A stretch of 64,000 nucleotides of DNA from Thiobacillus denitrificans (GTDB taxonomy: Bacteria > Pseudomonadota > Gammaproteobacteria > Burkholderiales > Thiobacillaceae). The DNA lies in the NCBI GenBank assembly GCA_002343685.1, contig DDRS01000008.1, forward strand, positions 1-64,000. The letters run 5' to 3'. The position numbers and the translations under genes are program-made. This document shows positions 1 to 9,303 of this stretch, one piece after another (the first letter of the stretch is position 1; every line of letters begins with the position of its first letter). The notes under the pieces were generated by a model. The model was not told the origin of the DNA. It worked only from the letters and a program-made list of their open reading frames with translations, and did no database searches.

Positions 1-648
1 CGTGGAGTTAAGCAGAGGTTTCAACTTGATAGTAACGATGAATGGCTCGTTGTGCATGAAGCGAACGTATCCAGGATGCGGTGAACTGCATGACCACGCG
101 AACACCTTTAGCTTTGTGATATCGAGAAGAACGTGCAAACAAATATGCAGCCACTGGCCAATTTGATTGGTGGGAATGGCGTTGAGTAGCTCAGTTGCAT
201 CTTTAGGCCAGAATGCATCATCGAAATGTGCAACAAGTTTGTTCCTGTAAGTACTTAAATCAGCGCCCCATTGAAACGGAACGAACGCGGCAAAATCATT
301 TTGCATTTCCTGCACCTCTTTCAAATCATCAGAGCCTAGATCCTTTCTGATTTGGCTGTCTCCGATGATCGACGAGAGAAGTCCGTTTATCGCTTTTGCC
401 AAAGTATGAGTTTGGCCGGCAATAAGTTTCGCCTTGCGCTTTCTCTTACCAGAATTCTTCGCGGCCATGCCATCTTCTAGTAGATCATTTATATCAGTCA
501 GCACTTCTGTACATGCCCAGAGGCGACGGGCAGGAGCATTGGATGGATACCAGAAGCCATCTTTGTCTAAATCATCACCAGCCGCGACCAACCGCCTTGC
601 GGTCGGGTCGAGGTAAATGGGCATTCCTTTTTGCTCGGACTCATTCAT
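1..648 (-). CDS. Hypothetical protein with HEPN-like Rx5H motif, 3' end outside window
   Basis: An open frame of 216 codons runs from an ATG at 648 off the left edge without a stop, so the C-terminus is missing. I do not recognise the family. The visible protein is soluble and charged. Residues 135-141 read RNKLVAH, which fits the R-x(4-6)-H motif of HEPN-type RNases and lies in a helical stretch, but one motif is not proof. It sits directly downstream of an attC-like hairpin and a protease gene on the same strand, so it is probably an integron gene cassette. Sure that it is coding; unsure of function. Confidence 0.6.
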   Translation of the reverse strand, partial: MNESEQKGMPIYLDPTARRLVAAGDDLDKDGFWYPSNAPARRLWACTEVLTDINDLLEDGMAAKNSGKRKRKAKLIAGQTHTLAKAINGLLSSIIGDSQIRKDLGSDDLKEVQEMQNDFAAFVPFQWGADLSTYRNKLVAHFDDAFWPKDATELLNAIPTNQIGQWLHICLHVLLDITKLKVFAWSCSSPHPGYVRFMHNEPFIVTIKLKPLLNST

Positions 649-666
649 TCAGTTTTCTCTAGGAAT

Positions 667-735
667 ATAACGTTTGAATTCAGCGGACCGACAAAAGCTC
701 GCTTTTGCCGTCCGCTGGACAGACCGTCAAATCGA
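667..735 (-). repeat. attC-like recombination site
   Basis: On the minus strand the 3' end reads ATTCAAACGTTAT, an attC R'-type box. It is preceded by an imperfect hairpin with arms AGCGGAC and GTCCGCT and an inner stem GCAAAAGC/GCTTTTG. The 5' arm CGATTTGA pairs with TCAAACG with one extra base, as in attC sites. The stop codon of the protease gene lies inside the site, which is typical of cassettes. Its 3' half resembles the attC-like sites at 57.7-60.3 kb. Confidence 0.55.
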
Positions 736-1470
736 TTCCACCAAATGCGCGATTGCACTTGTTTTCCAGACAAGGCCAAGGTCAGATTGATCATTGATGC
801 GACCACTGTAGATCCCTCGGAACTTGGTTACTGGCCCTGTGAAGATTGCAGTGCTACCGTCTTCCATTGAAACGGCACCTCCATTTCTGTGTGATATCAC
901 AGCGCTGCCCGACTGTCCCGGCCGGGTACGACAATCAACGAGAAACAATGGTAGGTCATTGAAATCGATTTGAGGTTCTGATGCAACGAAACCCGTAGCC
1001 CAAACGGCGAGTGATCCTCCAGCCTGCAATCCGAATGGAAAGCCGACTACGCTAATAGGTTCAGCGGGCTGAATCGCGATGGTGGGCCCGCCAAGCAAGT
1101 CGTAGGGGTATAGCTCCACATCAACAAGATCGGTAAGAGGCAGGGCCACGAAATCTGCATTGTCGCCGAGAGTCGGGTGTTCGATCCAAAGTGGGCAGCC
1201 GTTCGAATAAAGCGCCTCTGTCTTGAGCAGCCAATGTCCAAGTTGTCCAGCGCGGTTGTGAACGATGCGAATGCTGTCAGGGATCGCCGCGGTTGCGGAC
1301 AAGGGCTTCTTCGTTTGTGGATGTCGGCCTGACACGTTGTGCCAGTTGGTCAACAAGACTGGTCCTTTGCTCGATAGGCATACAAAGGAGGTGCCGGTAG
1401 ACAGTACCTGCGCACCGAAACACATCTCAATGAGGAGCGACTGGACCGAAGGCTGGGCGATGGTTGTCAT
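727..1470 (-). CDS. Trypsin-like serine protease (S1 fold)
   Basis: A 247-residue protein with the marks of a chymotrypsin-fold protease: histidine in TNWHNVSG (H44), aspartate in NADFVAL (D106) and serine in PGQSGSAV (S187), spaced as in trypsin-like peptidases. There is no signal peptide or PDZ domain, so it looks cytoplasmic and is not DegP/HtrA. Substrate unknown. The single gene ends inside an attC-like site and is followed on the same strand by another single-gene unit, suggesting a cassette. The start at 1470 is the first ATG. Such cassette-borne proteases may be defence or stress factors, but that is inference. Confidence 0.75.
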   Translation of the reverse strand: MTTIAQPSVQSLLIEMCFGAQVLSTGTSFVCLSSKGPVLLTNWHNVSGRHPQTKKPLSATAAIPDSIRIVHNRAGQLGHWLLKTEALYSNGCPLWIEHPTLGDNADFVALPLTDLVDVELYPYDLLGGPTIAIQPAEPISVVGFPFGLQAGGSLAVWATGFVASEPQIDFNDLPLFLVDCRTRPGQSGSAVISHRNGGAVSMEDGSTAIFTGPVTKFRGIYSGRINDQSDLGLVWKTSAIAHLVESI

Positions 1471-1724
1471 GGTGGCTTATCTTTGTGATTGTGTTCAGTC
1501 TTTTCAGTGTTACGTTATGAAAAAGGAGACCGGCGGCTGACGGATTATGCACCTGTCAATGAAGCCAATCTATTGGCGATAAATGTGGGGTGGAGTTTGG
1601 AATAGGCTGCTCTCGCCGCATGAACGGACGTTCATAGAACAAGCCTCGAAGGTCTCTTCAGGGTCGTTTGCGGTCGGCCCGTTTTCAACATTGCGGCCTC
1701 AAACAACAAGCAGGGGTGTACTTC

Positions 1725-2834
1725 TTAATACAGGCGGTGCCGGAACAGCCAACTGGCGAGAATCAGCGACACGCCACCGATCACGGCCATGGGCCAGAAC
1801 TGGCCCATCAGCACGTCGAAGCCGGCGCCCTCCAGGAACACCTTGCGCAGGATCACCAGGAAGTAACGCAGCGGATCGATCAGGGTGATCGTCTGCACGA
1901 ACGCCGGCATGTTGGCGATGGGCGTCGCGAAGCCGGACAGAATCACCGCCGGCACCATGAACAGGAAGGCGCCCAGTAGACCCTGCTGCTGGGTCACCGC
2001 CAGCGAGGAAATGAGCAGGCCGGCCCCCACCCCCGAGAGCAGGAACAGCGCCAGTCCGGCGTAGAGCGCGGACAGGCTGCCCAGCAGCGGGACCTTGAAC
2101 CACAGCGTGGCGATGAGCAGGATCGCCGTGCCCTGCACCATGCCGATGAGGAACCCCGGCAGCGCCTTGCCCAGCAGGATCTCGCCGGGCCGCAGCGGCG
2201 TCACCAGCAATTGGTCGAAGGTGCCCTGCTCCCGCTCGCGTGCGACGGTCAGCGCCGTCACCAGCATGGTGGTCACCAGGGTGAGCATGCCGATGATGCC
2301 GGGAATGAAGAACCAGCGGCTTTCCAGGTTGGGGTTGAACCAGGCCCGCGTTTCCAGGCGGGCCGGCGGGGCTGGCAGGCCGTGCGCGGTGATCCATGCC
2401 CGGTTGAAGCCGTCCACGATGGCGCGTACGTAGTTCAGTGCGATCATGGCGGTATTGGAGTTGCGGCCGTCGACGATGACCTGTACCGGTGCGCTGCCAC
2501 GCGATTGCAGATCGGCGCTGAAGCGCGGGCCGATGCGGAGCACCACCAGCACAGCCCGCTTGTCCACCAGCGGCGCGATCTCGCCTTCGGCATGGAGGGT
2601 GGCCACACGGTGGAAAGCGGGTGCGCCGTCGAATGCCGCCACCAGCTCGCGCGAAGCCGTGCCGCGGTCCTCGTTGTAGAGGGCGTAGGAAATGTCCTTG
2701 AGGTCGAAGGTGGCAGCGTAGCCGAACACCAGCAGCTGGATCATCGGTGGCACGATGAGCACCATGCGGCTCCTGGGATCCTTGAGCAGGGCCAGGAATT
2801 CCTTGTGGATCAGCGCCAGCAGGCGGATCAACAT
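1725..2834 (-). CDS. ABC-2 type export permease (second of pair)
   Basis: A 369-residue integral membrane subunit of an ABC exporter. It has one N-terminal membrane helix (near residues 22-42), a large extracytoplasmic loop to about residue 170, then five helices, the ABC-2 (YhhJ/YbhR-type) layout. It lies 13 bp downstream of a paralogous permease and two genes below a double-ATPase subunit. Together with the HlyD protein these match the YbhGFSR/YhiI-RbbA-YhhJ family of small-molecule or drug exporters. Substrate cannot be told. Last gene of the operon. Confidence 0.88.
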   Translation of the reverse strand: MLIRLLALIHKEFLALLKDPRSRMVLIVPPMIQLLVFGYAATFDLKDISYALYNEDRGTASRELVAAFDGAPAFHRVATLHAEGEIAPLVDKRAVLVVLRIGPRFSADLQSRGSAPVQVIVDGRNSNTAMIALNYVRAIVDGFNRAWITAHGLPAPPARLETRAWFNPNLESRWFFIPGIIGMLTLVTTMLVTALTVAREREQGTFDQLLVTPLRPGEILLGKALPGFLIGMVQGTAILLIATLWFKVPLLGSLSALYAGLALFLLSGVGAGLLISSLAVTQQQGLLGAFLFMVPAVILSGFATPIANMPAFVQTITLIDPLRYFLVILRKVFLEGAGFDVLMGQFWPMAVIGGVSLILASWLFRHRLY

Positions 2835-2847
2835 GTCGCGTGCCCTG

Positions 2848-3996
2848 TCATTCGAGTCGCTTTCGGGACTTGCGCCAGGTGATGCCGAGGAAGATCGCTG
2901 CCATGAGCAGCAGGGCTAGGGCATTGGGCAGCACCACCGACCACACGTCGCCGGCAAGGAACAGGGTCTGCACGATGGACACGAAATAGCGCGCGACGAT
3001 GACGTGGGTGATGCCCTGGACCACGGTCGGCATGCTGTCGATGTCGAAAATGAAACCGGACAGCAGGAAGGCGGGCAGGAAGGTACCGATGATGGCGACC
3101 TGCCCCGCCACGAACTGGTTGCGTGCTACCGCGGAAATGGCCAGGCCCATGCCCAGCGCCGCCAGCAGGAACAGCGAGGCGCACGCCCACAGCAGCCAGA
3201 ACGCGCCGCGCAGCGGCACGTCGAACAGTCCGACCGCAAGGCCCACGGTCAGCAGCATGCCGCCGGTGCCCAGCACGAAGTAGGCGATGATCTTGCCCAG
3301 CAGGATTTCGGTCATGCTGGCCGGCGTCACCAGCAACGCTTCCAGCGTGCCGCGTTCCCATTCGCGCGCCATGACGAGGGCGGTGAGCAGAGTGCCGATC
3401 AGGGTCATGATGATGGCCACCAGACCCGGCACCAGATAGTTGCGGCTGCGCAGTTCGCTGTTGAACCACACCCGCTGCTCCAGCTGCACCGGTGTGGCCA
3501 GTTCCTGTCCCTGGCTCGCGGTACGGCGCGCCAGCCAGTTGCCCCAGGCGCCCTCGATATAGCCCTGGGTGAGCCGCGCGGTGTTGGCGTCGACGCCGTT
3601 GACGATGACCTGAATGGGGGCGCCGTCGGACCATCGTAGCTGCTCGGCGAAGTTGGCGCGCAGATGTACTATGGCGTTCACCCGGCCTTCGCGTAGCGCC
3701 TGCTCCGCCGCGGCAAGCGTGCGGGCATGCAACGGCGCGAAATAATGGCTGCTCTCCAGGCTGGCGAAGAAATCCGCCGTATCCGGCGAAGGAGCCTCCG
3801 CCACCAGGGCCACCGGGACGTGGTCGGCGTCGAGCGACACCCCGTAACCGAACAGCACCAGCAGGAAAATCGGCATGACGAAGGCGATGGCGATGCTGCT
3901 CGGGTCGCGGACGATCTGCAGGAACTCCTTGCGCACCAGGCCTTTCAGCCGCATCAGGCCGCCGCCGCGCAAGGACGGCTTCTGCGCGGCGCTCAT
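2848..3996 (-). CDS. ABC-2 type export permease (first of pair)
   Basis: A 382-residue paralogue of the next gene with the same plan: N-terminal helix around residues 32-52, a periplasmic domain, then five clustered C-terminal helices. The ATG at 3996 overlaps the TGA of the ATPase gene, so translation is probably coupled. It would pair with the downstream permease as a heterodimer driven by the fused ATPase. A longer in-frame extension into the ATPase gene is open but has no coding support. Confidence 0.88.
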   Translation of the reverse strand: MSAAQKPSLRGGGLMRLKGLVRKEFLQIVRDPSSIAIAFVMPIFLLVLFGYGVSLDADHVPVALVAEAPSPDTADFFASLESSHYFAPLHARTLAAAEQALREGRVNAIVHLRANFAEQLRWSDGAPIQVIVNGVDANTARLTQGYIEGAWGNWLARRTASQGQELATPVQLEQRVWFNSELRSRNYLVPGLVAIIMTLIGTLLTALVMAREWERGTLEALLVTPASMTEILLGKIIAYFVLGTGGMLLTVGLAVGLFDVPLRGAFWLLWACASLFLLAALGMGLAISAVARNQFVAGQVAIIGTFLPAFLLSGFIFDIDSMPTVVQGITHVIVARYFVSIVQTLFLAGDVWSVVLPNALALLLMAAIFLGITWRKSRKRLE

Positions 3997-5756
3997 GCCG
4001 CTTCCTTCGCCGCGTCGGCGGCTTCCACCAGCCGGATGAAGGCGTCTTCCATGCTGGGCTCGGGCTGTTCGGGCGTGCGTGCGCCGGCCTTGATGGCGGC
4101 CGGTTCGTCCATCGCGAGGATGCGGCCGGCGGCCATGATGGCCAGGCGGTCGCAGTATTCTGCCTCCTCCATGAAATGGGTGGTCACCAGCACCGTCACG
4201 CCGGCGCGGGCGAGCGCGTTGATGCGCAGCCAGAACTCGCGCCGGGCCAGTGGATCGACGCCCGAGGTCGGCTCGTCGAGGAACAGGATCTCCGGTTGGT
4301 GCATCAGCGCGCAGGCCATCGCCAGACGCTGCTTGTAGCCGAGCGAAAGGTCGGCGGAAAGCCGGTCGGCATAGGGTGACAGCTCGAATTCCGTCAACGC
4401 CCAGTCCCGTCGTGTCTCGCGCCTCGTGCCTGTCAGGCCGTAGGCACTGGCGAAGAAATCGAGGTTCTGCGCCACGCTCAGGTTGCCGTAGAGGGAGAAC
4501 TTCTGTGACATGTAGCCGATGCGGCCGCGTGCCGTGGAGGCGGCGTGGCGCAGGTCCAGTCCCGCCACGCGCAGGCTGCCGGCGCTGGCGGGCAGGAGGC
4601 CGCAGAGCATGCGGAAGGTGGTGGATTTGCCGGCGCCGTTGGCGCCCAGCAGGCCAAAAATCTCGCCGCGCCGCACGTCGAAGCTGATCCCGTCCACTGC
4701 CCAGAAGCTGCCGAAGCGGCGGCGCAGGCCGTCCACCTGGATGACCGGTGCATCGTCCACGTCGGCGCGTTGCGGCAACGCGTCGACGCGGGGTACGCCA
4801 TGCGGGGCGGCCACCGGGTCGTTGCGGGTATGCAGCAGATCGATGAAGCCATCCTCGAAACGCGGCGGCACAGCGTCGATGTGGGCGTCCTGCAGGCCGG
4901 GCAACCGGGTCAGCTGCGCCGGATCGTCTGCCGTCTGCGTTACCAGGCGCACGTGATCGCCCTGGACCAGGGCATCCACCACGCCCGGATGGCCCGTCAG
5001 CCCGGCCTGCAGGTCGCGCGGACGTTTCCCGGCGACACTGGCGGCCCAGGTCCGGCCCGTCATGCGCGCGCTGATCGTCGCCGGCGGGCCCTGGTCGAGG
5101 ATCTTCCCCCGGTCGAGCAGGATCACGGCCTGGCAGCGTTCCGCCTCGTCCAGATAGGCGGTGGACAGCAGCACGCTCATCCCTTCGTTTTTCACCAGAC
5201 GGTCGACGATGCTCCACAGTTCGCGGCGCGATACCGGGTCCACGCCCACGGTAGGTTCGTCGAGCAGCAGCAGGCGTGGCGCCCGCACCAGGGTGCAGGC
5301 CAGGCCGAGTTTCTGCTTCATGCCGCCGGACAGCCGGCCGGCCAGCCGGCGCGTGAAGGGGCCGAGGCCGGTCATGTGCATCAATTCGGCGTAGCGTTCG
5401 GCGCGTGCCGTATGGGGTACGCCCTGCAGGTCGGCGTAGAGGTCGAGGTTTTCCTGCACGCTGAGATCCTCGTACAGGCCGAAGCGCTGCGGCATGTAGC
5501 CGAGCGCAGCCTGCACCGCGAGGGACTCGCGGGTGGAATCCATGCCGAGCGCGCGGATGCTGCCGGCGTCGGGCACCAGCAGCCCGGCCGCCAGACGCAT
5601 CAGGGTGGTCTTGCCTGCCCCGTCCGGGCCGATCAGCCCGGTCACCACGCCGGGGCGGATGGCGAAGCTCACGCCATCCAGCGCCTGCGTGCGTTGGTGG
5701 CCGGAAGCGAAGGACCGGGCCAGGTCAACCGCCTCCAGGATCGGCGCATCGTCCAT
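3993..5756 (-). CDS. ABC exporter ATPase, two fused nucleotide-binding domains
   Basis: A 587-residue protein with two complete ABC domains (YbhF/RbbA-like). Domain 1 shows Walker A GPDGAGKTT, signature LSGGMKQ and Walker B LLLLDEPTVGVDP. Domain 2, from about residue 330, shows GANGAGKST, a degenerate signature LSLGYKQ and FLDEPTSGVDP. It energises the two downstream permeases. The ATG at 5756 is preferred to a TTG at 5786 that would overlap the HlyD gene. It lies 11 bp below the HlyD gene and overlaps the next permease by 4 bp. Confidence 0.9.
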   Translation of the reverse strand: MDDAPILEAVDLARSFASGHQRTQALDGVSFAIRPGVVTGLIGPDGAGKTTLMRLAAGLLVPDAGSIRALGMDSTRESLAVQAALGYMPQRFGLYEDLSVQENLDLYADLQGVPHTARAERYAELMHMTGLGPFTRRLAGRLSGGMKQKLGLACTLVRAPRLLLLDEPTVGVDPVSRRELWSIVDRLVKNEGMSVLLSTAYLDEAERCQAVILLDRGKILDQGPPATISARMTGRTWAASVAGKRPRDLQAGLTGHPGVVDALVQGDHVRLVTQTADDPAQLTRLPGLQDAHIDAVPPRFEDGFIDLLHTRNDPVAAPHGVPRVDALPQRADVDDAPVIQVDGLRRRFGSFWAVDGISFDVRRGEIFGLLGANGAGKSTTFRMLCGLLPASAGSLRVAGLDLRHAASTARGRIGYMSQKFSLYGNLSVAQNLDFFASAYGLTGTRRETRRDWALTEFELSPYADRLSADLSLGYKQRLAMACALMHQPEILFLDEPTSGVDPLARREFWLRINALARAGVTVLVTTHFMEEAEYCDRLAIMAAGRILAMDEPAAIKAGARTPEQPEPSMEDAFIRLVEAADAAKEAA

Positions 5757-5767
5757 GACGGCGTTGC

Positions 5768-6796
5768 CTATTTGCCGTCCGTGCAAGGGGCCGCGCCCTG
5801 CGCTGGCGGTGCCTGGTCGAGCGGAATGGTCACCGTGGCAGGCATGCCCAGGCGCAGCTCGCCTTGTCCTTCGCAGACGAACACGCGGACCTGGTAGACC
5901 AGGCTGGAACGGATTTCAGCGGTTTCCACCGATTTGGGGGTGAACTCGGCGCTCGGCGAGACATAACCGACCCAGGCGCGGTAGCGTTTGTCCGGGTGGC
6001 TGTCGGTCTGTACCCAGGCGCGGGCGCCCACCGGCACGCGGCCGAGCTGCGGCTCGGCCAGCCAGGCGCGCACCCAGACCGGATCGGTCAGCGCCAGGGT
6101 GAACACCGGCTTCTGCGGCGAAGCCATGTCGCCCGGCTCCAGGATGCGGTTCTGGATCACGCCGTCGGACGGCGCATGCAGTTCGCCTTCGTCAAGGTCG
6201 CGCTGGAGCACGGCCACGGTTGCCTCGTCGGCAGCCAAGGTCGCCTTCGCCGCCGCGATGTCCTCCTTGCGCGGACCGAGCTCGGCCAGGCGCAGTGTTT
6301 CCTCGGCCGCCTTCAACTGGTCGCGTGCCTTGTCGAGCGCGAAACGGGCGCTGTCCGCCTGCTGCTGCGAGATGAAGTTGCGGGCCACCAGGTCCGCCTG
6401 GCGCCGGTAATAGGCCTCGGCGTCCACCACCGCCACTTTGGCCGCATCGCGCTGGGCGCGGGTCTGGCGGATCTCCTCCGGGCGGGAGCCGGCCACGTAG
6501 CGCGCCACCACCTGGCGCTGGACCGCCACCTGGGCCTCGGCCTGCTGGCGCGACAGGCGCAGCCGCTCGGTATCCAGGCTGGCCAGCAATTGCCCGGCTT
6601 TCACACGCGTCCCTTCCTGCGCCATGACCTGCGCGATGCGGCCGCTGGCGTTGAAAGCCAGTTCGACCTGACGGATGTCCACGTTGCCGTGCAGGGTCAG
6701 TTCGTTCTGCGGTGGTGGCCCCTCGTTGCAGAACCAGCCGACGCCGACAAGCACGGCGACGACCGCGGCGATGATCAGGATGATTTTAATTTTCAT
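5768..6796 (-). CDS. HlyD-family membrane fusion (periplasmic adaptor) protein
   Basis: A 342-residue adaptor with an N-terminal membrane anchor (residues 4-22), a split lipoyl-like domain (VRQ..GRIAQVMAQEGTRVKAG), a long coiled-coil hairpin rich in Ala, Arg and Gln (about residues 95-215) and a C-terminal beta-barrel. It links an inner-membrane ABC exporter to an outer-membrane channel; no TolC gene is present here. The start at 6796 is set by the AAGGAC ribosome site and the membrane anchor; upstream frame is non-coding. First gene of the four-gene operon, divergent from the moxR operon. Confidence 0.9.
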   Translation of the reverse strand: MKIKIILIIAAVVAVLVGVGWFCNEGPPPQNELTLHGNVDIRQVELAFNASGRIAQVMAQEGTRVKAGQLLASLDTERLRLSRQQAEAQVAVQRQVVARYVAGSRPEEIRQTRAQRDAAKVAVVDAEAYYRRQADLVARNFISQQQADSARFALDKARDQLKAAEETLRLAELGPRKEDIAAAKATLAADEATVAVLQRDLDEGELHAPSDGVIQNRILEPGDMASPQKPVFTLALTDPVWVRAWLAEPQLGRVPVGARAWVQTDSHPDKRYRAWVGYVSPSAEFTPKSVETAEIRSSLVYQVRVFVCEGQGELRLGMPATVTIPLDQAPPAQGAAPCTDGK

Positions 6797-6962
6797 GTCA
6801 CGTCCTTCGAGCGGGTCGACCGGTCTGCCTGGTTCGCCAAGCATGATAGGGCAGATCGCGTCGACCTGTCTGTGCGTGGCCGGACAGGCGTTCGGGAACT
6901 TCGTGGCCATGCCGCGCTTCTCTATCAGGCAATTCAACAATACGCCTGATCGGAAGGATGCC

Positions 6963-7955
6963 GTGGACGCCGCAACTGCTTCAGTCACTCGCCCCGCGCT
7001 CGCCGCGCTCAACGGCCTGCGCACCTATCTCAACGACCAGATCCTCGGCCAGGAAAGCCTGGTCGAGCGCCTGCTGGTGGCCCTGCTGGCGGATGGCCAC
7101 CTGCTCGTCGAAGGTCCGCCTGGCCTCGCCAAGACCCGCGCCATCAAGGCGTTGGCGCACGGCCTGGAAGGCGACTTCCAGCGCCTGCAGTTCACGCCCG
7201 ACATGCTGCCGGCCGACCTCACCGGCTCCGACATCTACCGGCCCGAGGAAGGCGGCTTCCATTTCCAGCGCGGCCCGCTGTTCCACAACCTGATCCTCGC
7301 GGACGAGATCAACCGCGCACCCGCCAAGGTGCAGTCCGCGCTGCTCGAGGCGATGGCCGAGCGACAGATCAGCGTCGGTGCCGCCACCTACCCCCTGCCG
7401 CGCCTGTTCCTGGTGATGGCGACCCAGAACCCGATCGAGCACGAAGGCACCTATCCGCTGCCCGAGGCGCAGCTCGACCGTTTCATGCTGCACACCCGGG
7501 TCGACTACCCGGACCGCGCCACCACCCTGCGCATCATGGAGCTGGCGCGGCGCGAGGCCCGGGAGGCACGCGAGCTGCCGCCGCCGCCCAGCCGTCTGAG
7601 CCAGGAAACGATCCTCGCTGCGCGCCGTGAAGTGCTTGAGTTGGCGTTGGCCGATTCGGTGGCGGAGTACATCGCCGCCCTGGTCGAGGCCACGCGCAGC
7701 CCGGAAAAATACAGTGCCGGCCTCGCCGAATGGTTGCGCTGGGGCGCCAGTCCGCGCGCGGCGATCGCCATCGAGCGCGGCGCCCGCGCGCTGGCCTGGC
7801 TGGATGGACGCGACTACGTCAGCCCCGACGATGTCCAGGCCATCGCCCCGGACGCGTTGCGCCACCGGCTGCTGCTCGATTACACCGCGCAGGCACGCGG
7901 CGTCACCGCCCAGCAATGTGTCGCCGAACTGTTGCAGCAGGTGCCCGCCCCGTGA
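6963..7955 (+). CDS. MoxR-family AAA+ ATPase
   Basis: A 330-residue AAA+ protein of the MoxR type: Walker A GPPGLAKTR (altered, as usual in MoxR), Walker B LILADEINRAP, sensor 1 MATQNPIE, and the C-terminal lid. These are thought to act as chaperones with VWA-domain partners encoded beside them. The GTG at 6963 is chosen because GGAAGG lies 6 bp upstream; an ATG at 6909 is in frame but lacks a site. First gene of the seven-gene Batman operon; its stop overlaps the DUF58 start. Confidence 0.9.
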   Translation: MDAATASVTRPALAALNGLRTYLNDQILGQESLVERLLVALLADGHLLVEGPPGLAKTRAIKALAHGLEGDFQRLQFTPDMLPADLTGSDIYRPEEGGFHFQRGPLFHNLILADEINRAPAKVQSALLEAMAERQISVGAATYPLPRLFLVMATQNPIEHEGTYPLPEAQLDRFMLHTRVDYPDRATTLRIMELARREAREARELPPPPSRLSQETILAARREVLELALADSVAEYIAALVEATRSPEKYSAGLAEWLRWGASPRAAIAIERGARALAWLDGRDYVSPDDVQAIAPDALRHRLLLDYTAQARGVTAQQCVAELLQQVPAP

Positions 7956-8854
7956 GCCTGCCCGATCTGGCGGAACTGGTCGCGCTACGCGGCCCCGCTC
8001 GCGGTCTCAGTCTGCACGCGCACCGTCCCGCACTGGCGTTGCTGCAGGGTTCGCACCGTAGCGCGCAGCGTGGCCGCGGCCTGGAATTCGAGGAGGTGCG
8101 GCCCTATGCGCCCGGCGACGACGCCCGCACCATCGACTGGCGCGTCACCGCCCGACGCGGCCGCCCTCATACCAAGCTGTTCCGCGAGGAACGCGAGCGG
8201 CCGGTCTGGCTGCTCGCGGACCTGCATCCCGGCCTCTATTTCGGTAGCCGCCGCCAGCTCAAGTCCGCCCTGCTGCTGCGTGCGGCGGCCCTGCTGGCCT
8301 GGGTTGCGGTGCTGGGCGGCGACCGCCTCGGCGCGCTGATCGCCGGTGGTGCGGACCTGCCGCGCATCTTCCCGCCGCGAGGCCGCGAGGCCGGCGTGCT
8401 GCCCGTGCTCGAAGCGCTGGTCGAGGCGCAGCCGCAGGCGCCCGGCGTGCCCGATGCCGACAGCCTGAATGCCCTGCTGGCCGGGTTGCGGCCGTTGCTG
8501 CAGCCCGGCAGTCTGGTGCTGGTGCTGAGCGACTTCAGCGCGCTGGACGCGCGCACCGAATCCGCGCTGGCTGCGCTGAGCGCGCACAGCGACTGCCGGC
8601 TGCTGGCGCTGACTGATCCACTGGAGCGCAACGGCCTGCCCGCCGGCCTGTATCGCGCCGGCCTGCCCGGCCGGCTCTGGTGGCTCGATGGCGCGCGCAG
8701 CCGGGACGCCTGGCAGGAAAAATGGGCGGCGCGGCAGCAGCGGCTGGATGCCCTGGCCCGCCGGCTCGCCTTGCCGCTGACCCACCTGGATACCGCGAAT
8801 GCCGTGGCCGAGTCGCTGCCGCCGCTACTCAGGGAAACGGCATGGGCGGCATGA
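7952..8854 (+). CDS. DUF58 domain protein
   Basis: A 300-residue DUF58 protein, recognised by YAPGDDARTIDWRVTARRG followed by KLFREERERPVWLL, the family hallmark. The C-terminal half has a VWA-like fold (LVLVLSDFSALD). DUF58 proteins are always found with MoxR ATPases; their biochemical job is not settled. The GTG start overlaps the moxR stop and its own stop overlaps the next gene, so all are co-translated. Confidence 0.88.
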   Translation: MSLPDLAELVALRGPARGLSLHAHRPALALLQGSHRSAQRGRGLEFEEVRPYAPGDDARTIDWRVTARRGRPHTKLFREERERPVWLLADLHPGLYFGSRRQLKSALLLRAAALLAWVAVLGGDRLGALIAGGADLPRIFPPRGREAGVLPVLEALVEAQPQAPGVPDADSLNALLAGLRPLLQPGSLVLVLSDFSALDARTESALAALSAHSDCRLLALTDPLERNGLPAGLYRAGLPGRLWWLDGARSRDAWQEKWAARQQRLDALARRLALPLTHLDTANAVAESLPPLLRETAWAA

Positions 8855-9303
8855 ATGCCGACTGGCTGTCCCAACTGGCGCCGGCCCATGCGCCGCCCCC
8901 GCCGGGCTGGTGGCCACTGGCGCCGGGCTGGTGGGGATTGGCACTGCTGCTCGGGCTGATCGCTGCCGGCCTGGTCTACAGGGTTCGCCGCCCGCCCGTC
9001 CGCCTGCGCCGTAGAGCCCTGCGCGAACTCAAACGCCTGGAAGTGAGCACGAATGACGATGCCCGCCTGGCCGGCGAACTGGAACACTTGATGCGCCGTT
9101 ATGCCGTGGCCGCCTACGGCCGCGAAACCGTGGCACATCTGAGCGGATCGGCCTGGCTGGACTTCGTCGTCGCGCACGGCGGCAAGGATCTGGCGGGCGA
9201 CGCGGGCCAGGCGCTGCTGCGCGCGGCTTACGGCAGCCCGGCCCCAGCCGATCGCACCCGCTGGCTGAAAGGGGTTCGCGGTTTCCTGGGGACGCGTCGA
9301 TGA
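8842..9303 (+). CDS. DUF4381 small membrane protein
   Basis: A 153-residue protein with one membrane helix (about residues 27-47, WGLALLLGLIAAGLVYRV) followed by a basic cytoplasmic helical domain. Size and position between DUF58 and the first VWA gene match DUF4381 of Batman operons. Start at 8842 has AGGGAAA nearby; the ATG at 8851, which overlaps the upstream TGA, is equally possible. Confidence 0.8.
   Translation: MGGMNADWLSQLAPAHAPPPPGWWPLAPGWWGLALLLGLIAAGLVYRVRRPPVRLRRRALRELKRLEVSTNDDARLAGELEHLMRRYAVAAYGRETVAHLSGSAWLDFVVAHGGKDLAGDAGQALLRAAYGSPAPADRTRWLKGVRGFLGTRR

Noticed and set aside
1471..1724. Possible gene or second attC between protease gene and exporter
   Set aside because: GTTATGA occurs near 1514, but no pairing left arm or hairpin was found; no convincing frame.
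2211..5897. Long plus-strand frames opposite the ABC exporter genes
   Set aside because: Shadow frames of GC-rich genes, rich in Ala, Gln, His and Arg, with no domain.
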